Assembly (NCBI GenBank): GCA_002352215.1
Contig: DEIB01000019.1
Span: 1 to 64,000, forward strand
Source of the DNA: Chthonomonas sp. UBA2785
GTDB lineage: Bacteria > Armatimonadota > Fimbriimonadia > Fimbriimonadales > Fimbriimonadaceae
Direction: 5' to 3'
DNA: 64,000 bases
The notes under the pieces: model-generated
The model's database searches: none
The model's input: only the letters and a program-made list of their open reading frames with translations
Told to the model about the DNA's origin: nothing
Shown here: piece by piece, positions 32,731-41,234 of the stretch
Numbering within the stretch: position 1 is the first letter of the stretch
How the letters are laid out: each line of letters opens with the position of its first letter
Made by a program: the position numbers and the translations under genes

Positions 32731-33609
32731 ATGGCCCGTATTGTCGTCCCGGAAGCGGAGGCCCTTCTCGATCAAGAGATCCCCGTCCTCGATAAGGGGT
32801 TTGTCCGGCTGGTGGACTATATGGGTGGCGACCAGCGCATCGTGCAAGCAGCCCGCGTGAGCTACGGTGCCGGCACCAAGAGCTACCGCCAAGACCGGGC
32901 GCTCATCCACTATCTGTTGCGCAACGACCACACGTCGCCGTTTGAGCAAGTCGTTCTCACCTTCCACGCCAAGATGCCGATCTTTGTGGCCCGCCAGTGG
33001 GTACGCCACCGCATGGCCCGCCTCAATGAAGTGAGCGGCCGCTATAGCGTGATGAAGGACGAGTTCTACGTGCCTGCCGCCGACACAATGCGCGGCCAAA
33101 GCACGGACAATAAGCAGGCCCGCAGCGACGAGCAACTCCCCAACGCCGAACGCATTATTGACCAGATGGTGGAAGATCAGCGCCTGATGTACGCCCACTA
33201 TGAGGAGATGATCGACAAGGGTCTGGCCCGCGAGATCGCCCGCGCCAACCTCCCGATCTCGCTCTACACCGAGTGGTACTGGCAGATGGACCTGCACAAC
33301 TTGCTGCGCTTCCTCAACTTGCGCATGGATAGCCACGCGCAGTACGAAATCCGTGTCTACGCCGAGGCCATGGCCAAGTGCGCCCAGGCCGTGGCGCCCA
33401 TGGCGTACGAGGCCTTTGAAGATCACATCCGTGGTTGCGTCAAGCTCAGCCGCGCGGAAAGTGCCGCCCTGGTGCGGATGCTCGAGGGCAAAGATTCCGG
33501 CTTAGAAGGTCGCCCGCTGGCGATCTTTGAAGAGAAACTAGAGCGTATGCGCGCCGCCGCCCCGAGCGAAGCCCCCGAAGAGCTCGACGGACCGCAAGTA
33601 AAAGACTAA
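32731..33609 (+). CDS. thyX: Flavin-dependent thymidylate synthase ThyX
   Basis: 292 residues. The ThyX motif RHR-x7-S is R92-H93-R94...S102 (RHRMARLNEVSGRYS). SPFEQVVLTFHAKMPIFVARQW precedes it and NLLRFLNLRMDSHAQYEIR follows, both family blocks. It methylates dUMP using methylene-THF, NADPH and FAD. The C-terminal 40 residues are a charged tail longer than in many ThyX. A hairpin of GGTTTCCACC with GGTGAACC at about 33618-33639 follows without a T-run, so a terminator is doubtful. Confidence 0.93.
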   Translation: MARIVVPEAEALLDQEIPVLDKGFVRLVDYMGGDQRIVQAARVSYGAGTKSYRQDRALIHYLLRNDHTSPFEQVVLTFHAKMPIFVARQWVRHRMARLNEVSGRYSVMKDEFYVPAADTMRGQSTDNKQARSDEQLPNAERIIDQMVEDQRLMYAHYEEMIDKGLAREIARANLPISLYTEWYWQMDLHNLLRFLNLRMDSHAQYEIRVYAEAMAKCAQAVAPMAYEAFEDHIRGCVKLSRAESAALVRMLEGKDSGLEGRPLAIFEEKLERMRAAAPSEAPEELDGPQVKD

Positions 33610-33666
33610 GCCCCCGGTTTCCACCATTCGGTGAACCCCAGGGGCCTTGCCGCGCCAAGTAAAGAC

Positions 33667-34839
33667 TCAGCGCTCGATCGTTTCTTGAATGCGGATGCTG
33701 ATGCCGTCGCGTTCGCGCAGGGCATCCAGGAACGCCTGGCCCTTCATCGCGTTTTCGTAGCGGATCGCACCCTTTTCCACGTTGCCCGCTGCCACTTGCT
33801 GGGCGATGATGGAGCAAGAGAAGCCCGTCAGGCGCTCCATGGCCGTGAAGCCCGTTTCCGGGTCCGTGCGGTCGTAGAGGTCAATCTGCACCATGATCGG
33901 CTTGCCGCCTCGGTGGCCGTAGCCCACGCCGCGCACCGCGCACTGGTCCGGTTCCTTGTACTTCTCCAGTTCAGGGCCGAAAACGGTGTTGAACACGTCC
34001 TTCGGCACCACTTCAGTGCCGCGCACGTTCACCTTGTTCTCGTTCCAGAAACCGAAGTCTTTGAAGATGCGCATGAACTGGCAGTGGCCGGGGAAGCGGA
34101 GCGTCTTATATTCGTAGTTGGCCACCTTGCCCTCCAGCGTGTAGGGGGCCGTGCTGGTGCCGCCGCTGGTGGTGAAGGCTTCCATCTCGCCCATCTGCTT
34201 GATGTGCACCGTTTCCAGTTCGCTCAGCGTGTCCACCTTCTGCACCTTGCCGCTGCGCAGCACCACGGCTTCGTAGTCGTATTCCGTCACCAGGCCTTCC
34301 ACGTTGAAGGTCAACATGTAGTTAAATGGCGGCTTGGGGTTCTGCGGCAGCACGCCGCAGTACAGCTTCACCGTCTCGGTGGTGTCCATGGCTTCAATCA
34401 GCGCAAAGCCGACGTTGTTCACCAGGCCGGGGGCCAGGCCGGTGTCGGGCACCAGGGTCACGCCCGCTTCCACCGCCGCTTCGTTCAGCTTCAGGGTCTC
34501 CATGGTCACCTCGGTGTTGCCCCCCAGGTCCACCATGTCGGTGATCGTTTCGATGGCCACGGCGGCAATCTGCGGGTGCATCCAATAGGGCACGCAGCTC
34601 AGTACCACGTCAATGTCAATGAGGAACCGGCTGAGTTCATCCTTGTCCAGGGCGTTGAGTTGCACCGGCTTGCAGATGTCGCTATCCAGCAGCGAGTTCA
34701 CGCGGGCCGCGCTCTGCTGGGCTTGCTCCAGGCTCATGTCGGCCAGGTAAACGGTGTCCGGGTTCGCAAAACGAACAAGATCATAAGCGGCGGCGGTGCC
34801 TTGCATTCCCGCTCCCAAAACGGCGTAGGTGTCTTTCAT
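33667..34839 (-). CDS. Saccharopine dehydrogenase/L-lysine 6-dehydrogenase-like oxidoreductase
   Basis: 390 residues. The N-terminal Rossmann domain has VLGAGMQGTAAAYDL (GxGxxG at 9-14) and VDLGGNTEVT. The second domain shows TGLAPGLVNNVGFALI and SGGTSTAPYTLEGKV, as in the LOR/SDH and lysine-6-dehydrogenase group. It probably acts in lysine catabolism with NAD(P); the exact substrate is open. GGAGG sits 7 nt before the ATG, so this gene uses an ordinary SD. It is divergent from rplA. Confidence 0.8.
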   Translation of the reverse strand: MKDTYAVLGAGMQGTAAAYDLVRFANPDTVYLADMSLEQAQQSAARVNSLLDSDICKPVQLNALDKDELSRFLIDIDVVLSCVPYWMHPQIAAVAIETITDMVDLGGNTEVTMETLKLNEAAVEAGVTLVPDTGLAPGLVNNVGFALIEAMDTTETVKLYCGVLPQNPKPPFNYMLTFNVEGLVTEYDYEAVVLRSGKVQKVDTLSELETVHIKQMGEMEAFTTSGGTSTAPYTLEGKVANYEYKTLRFPGHCQFMRIFKDFGFWNENKVNVRGTEVVPKDVFNTVFGPELEKYKEPDQCAVRGVGYGHRGGKPIMVQIDLYDRTDPETGFTAMERLTGFSCSIIAQQVAAGNVEKGAIRYENAMKGQAFLDALRERDGISIRIQETIER

Positions 34840-34932
34840 TCAAGTCCTCCAAAAGGGAAAGCCACCTCATCCTCGAGGCGGCTGGTGCAGCCAGATTACC
34901 AGGGGGCCCGCCCCCAAAAGCGGGGGCGCGGG

Positions 34933-34984
34933 TATCTTAGCGGAGCGATGTGGGAGGCCTGCGCAGGCCACACAACACCACATC
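34933..34984 (+). promoter_or_regulatory. rplA promoter -10 and structured 5' leader
   Basis: TATCTT (34933-34938) precedes a leader with a nested hairpin: outer arms GATGTGG (34947-34953) and CCACATC (34978-34984), inner perfect palindrome GGCCTGCGCAGGCC (34956-34969). The SD GGGAG follows at 34986-34990. L1 is known to autoregulate by binding an rRNA mimic in its own mRNA, so this is a candidate L1 site. Confidence 0.5.
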
Positions 34985-34997
34985 CGGGAGTAATCAA

Positions 34998-35720
34998 ATG
35001 CGCAAGAACCGCCGCAAGGCTAAGCACTCCCAACGCTTTTTGGCGTTGGCGTCTCAGGTCGATAAGACCAAGTTTTACGATATCAACGAAGCCATCGAGT
35101 TCGTGAAGGCGAATGCCAACACGAAGTTCGTGGAAGGCGTGGACCTGTCCCTACGCCTCGGTGTGGACCCCCGCAAGGGTGACCAGAACGTGCGCGGCAT
35201 CACCAACCTGCCGCACGGCACGGGCAAGAACCAGACCGTTGCCGTCCTCGCCAAGGGCGACCTGGCCAAGGAAGCCACCGCCGCCGGCGCCGACGTGGTG
35301 GGCGACGAAGACCTGATCAAGCGCATTCAAGAAGGCTGGAAGGATTTCGACGTGCTGATGGCGACGACGGACATGGCCCCGCAAATCGGGAAGATCGCCC
35401 GTCTGCTCGGCCCCCGCACGCCGAACAAGAAGAACGGCACCGTGACCGACACCATCGGCCAGGCCGTGAAGGAAGTCAAGTCGGCCAGCCGCGTGGAGTA
35501 CCGCGTGGACAAGGCGGGCGTCATCCACATGCCGATCGGCCGCGTGAACTTCTCCGCCGACCAACTGCGTGAGAACATGATGGTGGCCGTGGATACGGTC
35601 ATCCGCGCCAAGCCGTCGTCGGCCAAGGGCCGCTACCTGCTCAGCGTCACGCTCTCCAGTACCATGGGTCCGGGCCTCCGCCTCGATCCGACGCTGACGA
35701 GCAAGGCCTCCGGCCACTAA
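34998..35720 (+). CDS. rplA: 50S ribosomal protein L1
   Basis: 240 residues from ATG 34998 (SD GGGAG, 7 nt spacing). It is full length for L1, with blocks VDLSLRLGVDPRKGDQNVRG, LPHGTGKNQTVAVL, ATTDMAPQIGKIARLLGPR and GKRYLL-like KGRYLLSVTLSSTMGP. It binds 23S rRNA at the L1 stalk. In most bacteria rplA lies between rplK and rplJ; here neither is adjacent, and the gene has its own promoter, leader and terminator. Confidence 0.95.
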   Translation: MRKNRRKAKHSQRFLALASQVDKTKFYDINEAIEFVKANANTKFVEGVDLSLRLGVDPRKGDQNVRGITNLPHGTGKNQTVAVLAKGDLAKEATAAGADVVGDEDLIKRIQEGWKDFDVLMATTDMAPQIGKIARLLGPRTPNKKNGTVTDTIGQAVKEVKSASRVEYRVDKAGVIHMPIGRVNFSADQLRENMMVAVDTVIRAKPSSAKGRYLLSVTLSSTMGPGLRLDPTLTSKASGH

Positions 35721-35742
35721 TCCGTAGCTATTCGGCAAAGAC

Positions 35743-35780
35743 AAACCCCTCGGTTGCCATTTGGGCCGAGGGGTTTCTTG
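35743..35780 (+). terminator. Intrinsic terminator of rplA
   Basis: AAACCCCTCGG (35743-35753) pairs with CCGAGGGGTTT (35766-35776), followed by TTT-C-TT. The A-rich left arm allows some function for the convergent gene also. Confidence 0.85.
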
Positions 35781-35800
35781 ATTGTCAGGGCCAGCCTTAC

Positions 35801-38338
35801 TTAAGGCACGACGGCTTCGTACACCACAAGCTGAGGCACGTCTGATGAACTAGAGCCAATGGTATAGATTGTGCCTGTGGCCCGGTTGATGGCAAGGCGA
35901 TTTGATCCTTGCTGGCCCGCGCCATCGGTATATCCATCACCAAGCAAGCTGTTGTTGCCTGTGGAAATCGTGTAGAGGCGTCCGTTTCTATACACCCGTA
36001 AACGACTAAAGTCATTCATATAGATGGACCCCGCCCCATCGCTGACGACCGATCGGATGTCGCTGAATCTTCCTGGGGTTCCGTCAACGACTCCATTTGA
36101 TCCGTCGCCGGCAACGGTAGTCACCGCTTGATTCTCAAGGTTGATGCGGCGCAAGCGGTTGTTGAAGTTATCCCCAACATAAAGAGCGTTGTCATCGCCT
36201 AATGCCAGTCCATCGGGATTACTGAATTGGGCGGCCGCCCCGGTGCCATCGGCAAAGCCAGCCGTGCTGCCAGCAACCAGCGAAAAAGTCCAGCTTGTGG
36301 GGCTGAATTGGTTTGAACCCGTTTGCCGGCCAACCAGCACCCGAGTATTGCCGCGATCAATCAAGTAGATGGCGTTGGCATTGGAGTCATAGGCAATCGC
36401 CGAAATCGCGTTAAAGCGGGCCGTGTTCCCATCTCCGAGTACAGAGCCCGACGCGTCATCCGATGCTCCTCCAATTCGGCTAAAGCCGAAGGAGCCGGCA
36501 CCTAATCGAGTCGGGTGATTGAATGAACCGCTTCCAATCCAGAGTTGATTCTGGGAGGCAAAGAGAACCGTCGAAGTGTCCATGAAGGCGACCGCGCGGA
36601 TCAGGCCGGGGAATTGGGCGGTGAATCCGGTCCCATCGGTCGGAGTCGTTCCGTCGGTCACATTTCCGATCGTCGTGATGACGCCGTCAGCAGGCGAATA
36701 GCGACGCAACTGGTTGTCATCACCAAAGACCACGGCTCCACCGGGAGTTACGTCAATGCCCTTTAGGGACACACCACTAATAGCGGCCGCCGGGCCCGCT
36801 CCATCTACCGTACCACTGAACTTTCCGCCTGCGAGAACACGCGCATAAACATTGCTCGGCGGGGCGTTGGTGCCGCCGTCTAGCGCAATCGGGGCGACAC
36901 CGCCGCCGGCCACGGTGACGTAGAACGTCATCGAAGCTTCGAACTGCACCGTGAACCCGATGTCGAGGGTCTTGGTCGAATTCGGAAGCATGGAGCCGAC
37001 TGTATAGACCGCGCGGCCGGAACTAGTCGTCCACTCCTCGTTGCTGAAGGTCACCGGTTGGGTGCTGGAACCGCTCACGAAGTTCGGGAGGATGAGGCGT
37101 CGCACGCGGTGGTTGTTGGTATCCGCAAAGAGGAAACCATTCCCATTGCCGGGTGAGGCGAGAAGCGGATCGTTGGCGGTGGGGTTTAGACCATCCTTGA
37201 AGCCGGCCGGACCCGGAGACACGTACTCCTGCGCCCAACTGGCCAGCACGTAGGGATTGCTGCCGTTCGGCACGCGCAGCACCGTGATGGTGTCCGTCAC
37301 GTTGTTGGCGACGGCGAAACGGCCTTCGCTCACGGCGATGCCGGTCGCACCACCGGCAAGCGTGCGGATGAGCGCACTGGTGTTGTTCAAGGGGTTGATA
37401 GCAAATACTTGGCCGGTGCTATTGCTGGTGACGCCCAGGATCGGGGCGCCCTGGATGGTTCCGTAGCTAATGCCGTAGGCGCTGGGAATCCCGCTCGCCA
37501 CCAGGCTCACCGTGGGAGTGCCACTCAGGTTGCTGACCCGCTTCACCTTGTTGTTGCCAAGGTCCGCGACGAAGAGTTCATTGTCACCAAAGGTGATGCC
37601 AGTGGGCGTGTTAAAGAGAATGCTGGCGCCCGTGCCAAGGCCGTCACCGGCCGCCGGTCCACCCGCCAGCACCGAACCCTCGGTGCCGTCCTTCTTGAGC
37701 TTAATAATGCGATGTCGATCCCGCTCGATGAAGTAGATGTAGTTGCCACTCGGGTCACCCGTAATGCCGAAAACGTTCTGGTAGCCACTCCCGATGGTGC
37801 TCACGCTGCCGTTGCGGATGCGGCGGATGCCATTGCTACTGCCCTGAGCGACATAAATCGTGCCGTCGGCGTCTTCCCACACCGCACGCGGCGCGCCGAT
37901 GGCGGCACTGGCTACTGCCCCATCCGTAAGGCCGCTACTGCCAATCCCGGCCTCGGTCATCGCCGAGAACTCGCTTGACGCCGTGGTGAGCATGGCCTTC
38001 AGCGTTTCGTTCTGACCCAGCGGAATCTGGGTGTTGTTCTTAAAGGTCAACCGCAGAACGCGGCTGGAAATACTCGAACCAGGGAGTTGGAACACTTCGG
38101 CGCTCTCGATCTTCACCGAGTTGCCTTGCCAGATGGCGCGGCCTTCGCTATCCAGGTTGGTGACCTTGACCTTGTTGGTCACCGGATCCACTTCAATTCG
38201 GGCGGTCACCCCCGCGTCACGGGAGAAATCGGGGGCGAGAGGTGCACCACCTCCGCCAATAAGCGAACCACTGCCTCCCCCGCAACCGGCAAGAAGCAAG
38301 CCCGCGCTAATCAAAGAAACGCATGCAACATTGCGCAT
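35801..38338 (-). CDS. NHL-repeat beta-propeller lipoprotein
   Basis: 845 residues. The lipobox is LLAGC19, followed by Gly/Ser-rich linker. Recurrent NHL-type units are seen in two groups, about 150-430 and 530-830: FNTPTGITFGDNELFVADLGNNKVKRV in pieces, GFLFADTNNHRVRRL, AIYLIDRGNTRVLV, NALYVGDNFNNRLRRI. Repeats begin with phrases like GDGxGTxAxFNxPxG. A non-NHL segment lies between. The probable role is an outer-surface or periplasmic binding scaffold. TACACT is 5 nt before the ATG, and the subtilisin gene lies 102 bp upstream on the same strand. Confidence 0.8.
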   Translation of the reverse strand: MRNVACVSLISAGLLLAGCGGGSGSLIGGGGAPLAPDFSRDAGVTARIEVDPVTNKVKVTNLDSEGRAIWQGNSVKIESAEVFQLPGSSISSRVLRLTFKNNTQIPLGQNETLKAMLTTASSEFSAMTEAGIGSSGLTDGAVASAAIGAPRAVWEDADGTIYVAQGSSNGIRRIRNGSVSTIGSGYQNVFGITGDPSGNYIYFIERDRHRIIKLKKDGTEGSVLAGGPAAGDGLGTGASILFNTPTGITFGDNELFVADLGNNKVKRVSNLSGTPTVSLVASGIPSAYGISYGTIQGAPILGVTSNSTGQVFAINPLNNTSALIRTLAGGATGIAVSEGRFAVANNVTDTITVLRVPNGSNPYVLASWAQEYVSPGPAGFKDGLNPTANDPLLASPGNGNGFLFADTNNHRVRRLILPNFVSGSSTQPVTFSNEEWTTSSGRAVYTVGSMLPNSTKTLDIGFTVQFEASMTFYVTVAGGGVAPIALDGGTNAPPSNVYARVLAGGKFSGTVDGAGPAAAISGVSLKGIDVTPGGAVVFGDDNQLRRYSPADGVITTIGNVTDGTTPTDGTGFTAQFPGLIRAVAFMDTSTVLFASQNQLWIGSGSFNHPTRLGAGSFGFSRIGGASDDASGSVLGDGNTARFNAISAIAYDSNANAIYLIDRGNTRVLVGRQTGSNQFSPTSWTFSLVAGSTAGFADGTGAAAQFSNPDGLALGDDNALYVGDNFNNRLRRINLENQAVTTVAGDGSNGVVDGTPGRFSDIRSVVSDGAGSIYMNDFSRLRVYRNGRLYTISTGNNSLLGDGYTDGAGQQGSNRLAINRATGTIYTIGSSSSDVPQLVVYEAVVP

Positions 38339-38343
38339 AAGGC

Positions 38344-38349
38344 AGTGTA
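38344..38349 (-). promoter_or_regulatory. -10-like box TACACT, leaderless-type
   Basis: On the minus strand TACACT is 5 nt before the ATG at 38338 of the NHL-repeat lipoprotein. Confidence 0.5.
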
Positions 38350-38380
38350 GTCACAACTCCGAGCAAGAGTCAATGACAGA

Positions 38381-38414
38381 AAAAGAACCGAGGCAGACCA
38401 ATCGATCTGCCTCG
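38381..38414 (-). terminator. Intrinsic terminator of the subtilisin gene
   Basis: CGAGGCAGA (38389-38397) pairs with TCTGCCTCG (38406-38414); on the minus strand it is followed by GTTCTTTTT. Confidence 0.85.
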
Positions 38415-38440
38415 TATTGTAAGCCGAGCACGCGAACGGA

Positions 38441-39802
38441 CTATCGAAGGGCGCCGTTCGTGCGGTCGCCGGTCTGAGTGATTCCACTTAATGTGGTGGT
38501 GGGCGTGCCGCGGCGCAGGAGTGCTCCCTTCAACTTGAGTCCACGATAACCGGGGTCCGTCGCGGCAATGAGCGCAAGTACGCCCGTAACGTGCGGGGCA
38601 GCCATGGACGTCCCATTATAGGATGCGTACGCCGACGTATTGCCGGTCCCCGGTACCGTGCTCCATACGCCCGAACCCGGAGCACCAATATCGACGGTCA
38701 CTGCCCCGTAATTGCTGAACGATGATCGTGATCCTGTGCTCGTAATGCTCGCCACACTTACGATGCTGACGTTGTCGTAGCACGAGGGATAGAACGGCTG
38801 CGTATCCGTGTTTCGGCCGTTGTTCCCCGCGGCGCACACCGTCAGGATATTGACTTGCTCGCACCGCGTGATCGCGTCCTTAAGCGTCTGCGAGAATCCG
38901 CCGCCTCCCCAACTGTTATTGCTCGCCACGATGTTTAGACCGTGGCGGGTCTTCAGGTCGGTGAGGTAGTCGAACGATTTGATCGCGTTGGCCGTGGAGC
39001 CGCTGTTCTGCAGGAATTTGACCGGGATCATGCGCACCCCCCAACTCACGCCCGCTACGCCGATGCCGTTGTTGCCTTTCGCGCCAATGGTGCCGGCCAC
39101 GTGCGTGCCGTGGTTGTCGCCCGTGTCATCGTAGGTTGTGCGGTCGTTATTGTAGAAATCCCAACCCAGGTTGTCGTCGACAAAGCCGTTGCCGTCGTTG
39201 TCAATCCCGTCTACCGGCTCGAAGGGGTTCACCCACACTTGGCCCTGCAGGTCTTCGTGGGTGGCAAGGATGCCTTCGTCAATTACGCCGACGATGACGT
39301 TGCCTTGTCCGGTGAATCCGTTATTCCAGGCTTGAGCGGCCCCCACACCGTAGATGTTTTGGGGCGTCGTCTCCCGTCCGTAAACCCCCCACAGGTTGCC
39401 ATTCAGGTAATGCGGGTCGTTGGCTTGCTGTGTTTCCACAATGAAATTGGGCTCGGCCACTTCCACGCGCGGGTCGGCCTTTAGCAGCTCAATCATCTCC
39501 GGCACGGGGCGCGTGGTCCGCAGGAGCAGCACCCCGGTTTGCTCGCCCACAGTGCGCATGGCCGCCGTAAGGATCTGCTCTTCCAGCACTACGTCCATGC
39601 CCGGGAACAGGGCTTGCACGCCCCGTGCGGGCAATCGAACGCCTGCCTTCAGCTTCACCAGCACCTCGCCTTCCACGTAGCTCGGCGACGCGATGGACCG
39701 CGCAAACGAATCTAGCGGGTTGAACGCCTTGGCCTGGGCGGCACCCAGCGCCGGGAACAAAGCGAGGCTCATCAGAGCGAGAGAAGACAGCGTTGACTTC
39801 AT
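38441..39802 (-). CDS. Exported subtilisin-like serine protease (S8 family)
   Basis: 453 residues from ATG 39802 (SD GGAGG, 7 nt). Signal peptide LSSLALMSLALFPALGAAQA, then an I9-like propeptide (EVLVKLKAGVRLP, PRVEVAEPNFIVE). The catalytic triad is Asp in VIDEGIL, His in NHGTHVAGTIG and Ser in NGTSMAAPHVTG. NNSWGGGG gives the oxyanion-hole Asn region. EPVDGIDNDGNGFVDDN is an acidic calcium-type loop. It is likely secreted and self-processed. It has a TATAAT promoter and its own terminator. Confidence 0.92.
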   Translation of the reverse strand: MKSTLSSLALMSLALFPALGAAQAKAFNPLDSFARSIASPSYVEGEVLVKLKAGVRLPARGVQALFPGMDVVLEEQILTAAMRTVGEQTGVLLLRTTRPVPEMIELLKADPRVEVAEPNFIVETQQANDPHYLNGNLWGVYGRETTPQNIYGVGAAQAWNNGFTGQGNVIVGVIDEGILATHEDLQGQVWVNPFEPVDGIDNDGNGFVDDNLGWDFYNNDRTTYDDTGDNHGTHVAGTIGAKGNNGIGVAGVSWGVRMIPVKFLQNSGSTANAIKSFDYLTDLKTRHGLNIVASNNSWGGGGFSQTLKDAITRCEQVNILTVCAAGNNGRNTDTQPFYPSCYDNVSIVSVASITSTGSRSSFSNYGAVTVDIGAPGSGVWSTVPGTGNTSAYASYNGTSMAAPHVTGVLALIAATDPGYRGLKLKGALLRRGTPTTTLSGITQTGDRTNGALR

Positions 39803-39840
39803 TTCAAATCCTCCGGTCCGTGACCGAACCGCATGCGGCA

Positions 39841-39846
39841 ATTATA
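39841..39846 (-). promoter_or_regulatory. -10 box TATAAT of the subtilisin gene
   Basis: TATAAT on the minus strand, about 38 nt before the ATG at 39802; TGACTA 18 nt further up is a weak -35. Unlike many genes here, this one has a leader with an SD. Confidence 0.55.
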
Positions 39847-39892
39847 AACCGAAATCTTGTGAATAGTCACCAAAATAATGGACAAGACAAAG

Positions 39893-39919
39893 AAAAAATG
39901 CCCCGACTTTCATCGGGGC
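39893..39919 (-). terminator. Intrinsic terminator of ftsZ
   Basis: GCCCCGA (39900-39906) pairs with TCGGGGC (39913-39919); on the minus strand it is followed by a T-rich run. Confidence 0.85.
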
Positions 39920-39955
39920 CATTGAGTTGGACCAGGTTAAAAACGTGAGGGACGA

Positions 39956-41074
39956 TTAGCTACGGCGATCTTGGCGTCCCCGCAGGATGGAGGGGATATC
40001 CAAGTCAATTTCTTGCACCACGGGCTGGGGGGCAATGGCCTCGCCATCCAGGGTCACGGCGCGGCGTCGTTCCCGAGTGGCTTCAGCCTGAAAGACTTCC
40101 GCATCCTTGGGTCGCTCGCCCGTGCCACTAAAACCCGTGGCCACGAGCGTCACCGCCACCGAATCTCCGGCATTGGGGTCTTCCACGTGGCCCAGATAGA
40201 TGGCCGCGTTCTCGGCATCGGCGATTTGAAGGATGTAATCCATGACATCCTGGATTTCTCCGAGGCTGAAGTTCGGGCCCGCCGTGACGTTGACCAGTAG
40301 GCGCGTGGCCCCACTCAGGTCGCCCTCGATAAGCGGTGAGTGCACGGCGGCCTTGGCGGCACGCTTGGCCGCGTCCGCGCCCTCGGCGTAGCCCAGGCCC
40401 ATCGTGGCCAGTCCGGCATCCGACATCACGGCGCGCACGTCGGCAAAGTCCACGTTGATCAGCCCCGCCCGGAGGATGATGTCGCTGATGCCCTTCACGC
40501 CTTGGATCAGGGTCTGGTCGGCCAGTAAGAACGCTTCTTGCAGCGTCAGCTTGCGGTCTTCCATCTCCATCAGCTTTTGGTTGGGGATGACGAGCAGCGT
40601 GTCCACATGCTTGCGAAGTTGCTCTAGCCCCTGGGCGGCGAACTTGCCACGCTTCGGACCTTCGAACCCAAACGGAGTGGTGACGATGGCCACCGTGAGG
40701 ATGCCCATCTGGCGGGCGATCTTGGCGATCACCGGCGCCGCCCCCGTGCCCGTACCGCCACCCAGGCCGCAGGTGAGGAAGATCATGTCCGCCCCATCCA
40801 GCATCAGCTTGATGGCCTTTTCGCTTTCCAGCGCACTTCGCTCGCCCACTTCGGGGTCACCGCCCGCGCCGAGGCCACGGGTCAGGTTCTCGCCAATCAC
40901 TTCGGGGTGGTCAGCGGCGCTCTTGGTCAGGGCTTGACGGTCAGTGTTGAGGGCAATGAGGGAAATGCCTTCGGGGTGCAGGTCCGCCAAACGGTTGACC
41001 GTGTTGCCACCCGCGCCGCCCACGCCAATGACGCGGAGAACAGCTCGGGTTTCAAAGAGGTTAATCGGGCTCAT
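39956..41074 (-). CDS. ftsZ: Cell division protein FtsZ
   Basis: 372 residues. GTP-binding motifs: GVGGAGGNTVNRL (about 17-29), the tubulin signature GGGTGTG (105-111), and NVDFADVRAVM as T7 loop with its Asp. The C-terminal conserved peptide is present as DLDIPSILRGRQDRRS, which in other bacteria binds FtsA/ZipA. The linker is short. It polymerises at midcell to build the division ring. No ftsA, ftsQ or mur gene flanks it, so it stands outside the usual dcw cluster. A 13-bp palindrome is next to the start. Confidence 0.95.
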   Translation of the reverse strand: MSPINLFETRAVLRVIGVGGAGGNTVNRLADLHPEGISLIALNTDRQALTKSAADHPEVIGENLTRGLGAGGDPEVGERSALESEKAIKLMLDGADMIFLTCGLGGGTGTGAAPVIAKIARQMGILTVAIVTTPFGFEGPKRGKFAAQGLEQLRKHVDTLLVIPNQKLMEMEDRKLTLQEAFLLADQTLIQGVKGISDIILRAGLINVDFADVRAVMSDAGLATMGLGYAEGADAAKRAAKAAVHSPLIEGDLSGATRLLVNVTAGPNFSLGEIQDVMDYILQIADAENAAIYLGHVEDPNAGDSVAVTLVATGFSGTGERPKDAEVFQAEATRERRRAVTLDGEAIAPQPVVQEIDLDIPSILRGRQDRRS

Positions 41075-41075
41075 A

Positions 41076-41088
41076 GTCTGGTCCAGAC
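41076..41088. promoter_or_regulatory. 13-bp palindrome at the ftsZ start
   Basis: GTCTGG-T-CCAGAC is a perfect inverted repeat with a 1-bp centre, 1 nt upstream of the ftsZ ATG. It could be an operator or an mRNA hairpin affecting initiation. The regulator is unknown. Confidence 0.4.
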
Positions 41089-41234
41089 ACCCGCGTGCAA
41101 CTCACTCGGGCGCTACGGTAACGGACGCCATGCCCGGCGGGAAAGCACCGCGTCCGGGTCTCTTGATTTGGAAAGTTTTCCACACCCCCTGGGGCTCGGC
41201 GATTGCCCGCACCCGGAACGGGTACACCCACGGC

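Noticed and set aside
31927..33426. A 499-codon open frame on the minus strand over queE and thyX
   Set aside because: Shadow of two well-supported genes in high-GC DNA; no family sequence.
33618..33639. Hairpin after thyX as terminator
   Set aside because: Stem GGTTTCCACC/GGTGAACC is present but no T-run follows on either strand, so I did not list it as a terminator.
33631..35106. A 491-codon open frame on the plus strand over the dehydrogenase gene
   Set aside because: It is antisense to the saccharopine-dehydrogenase-like gene, runs into the rplA leader, is His/Val-rich shadow sequence and has no recognisable domain.
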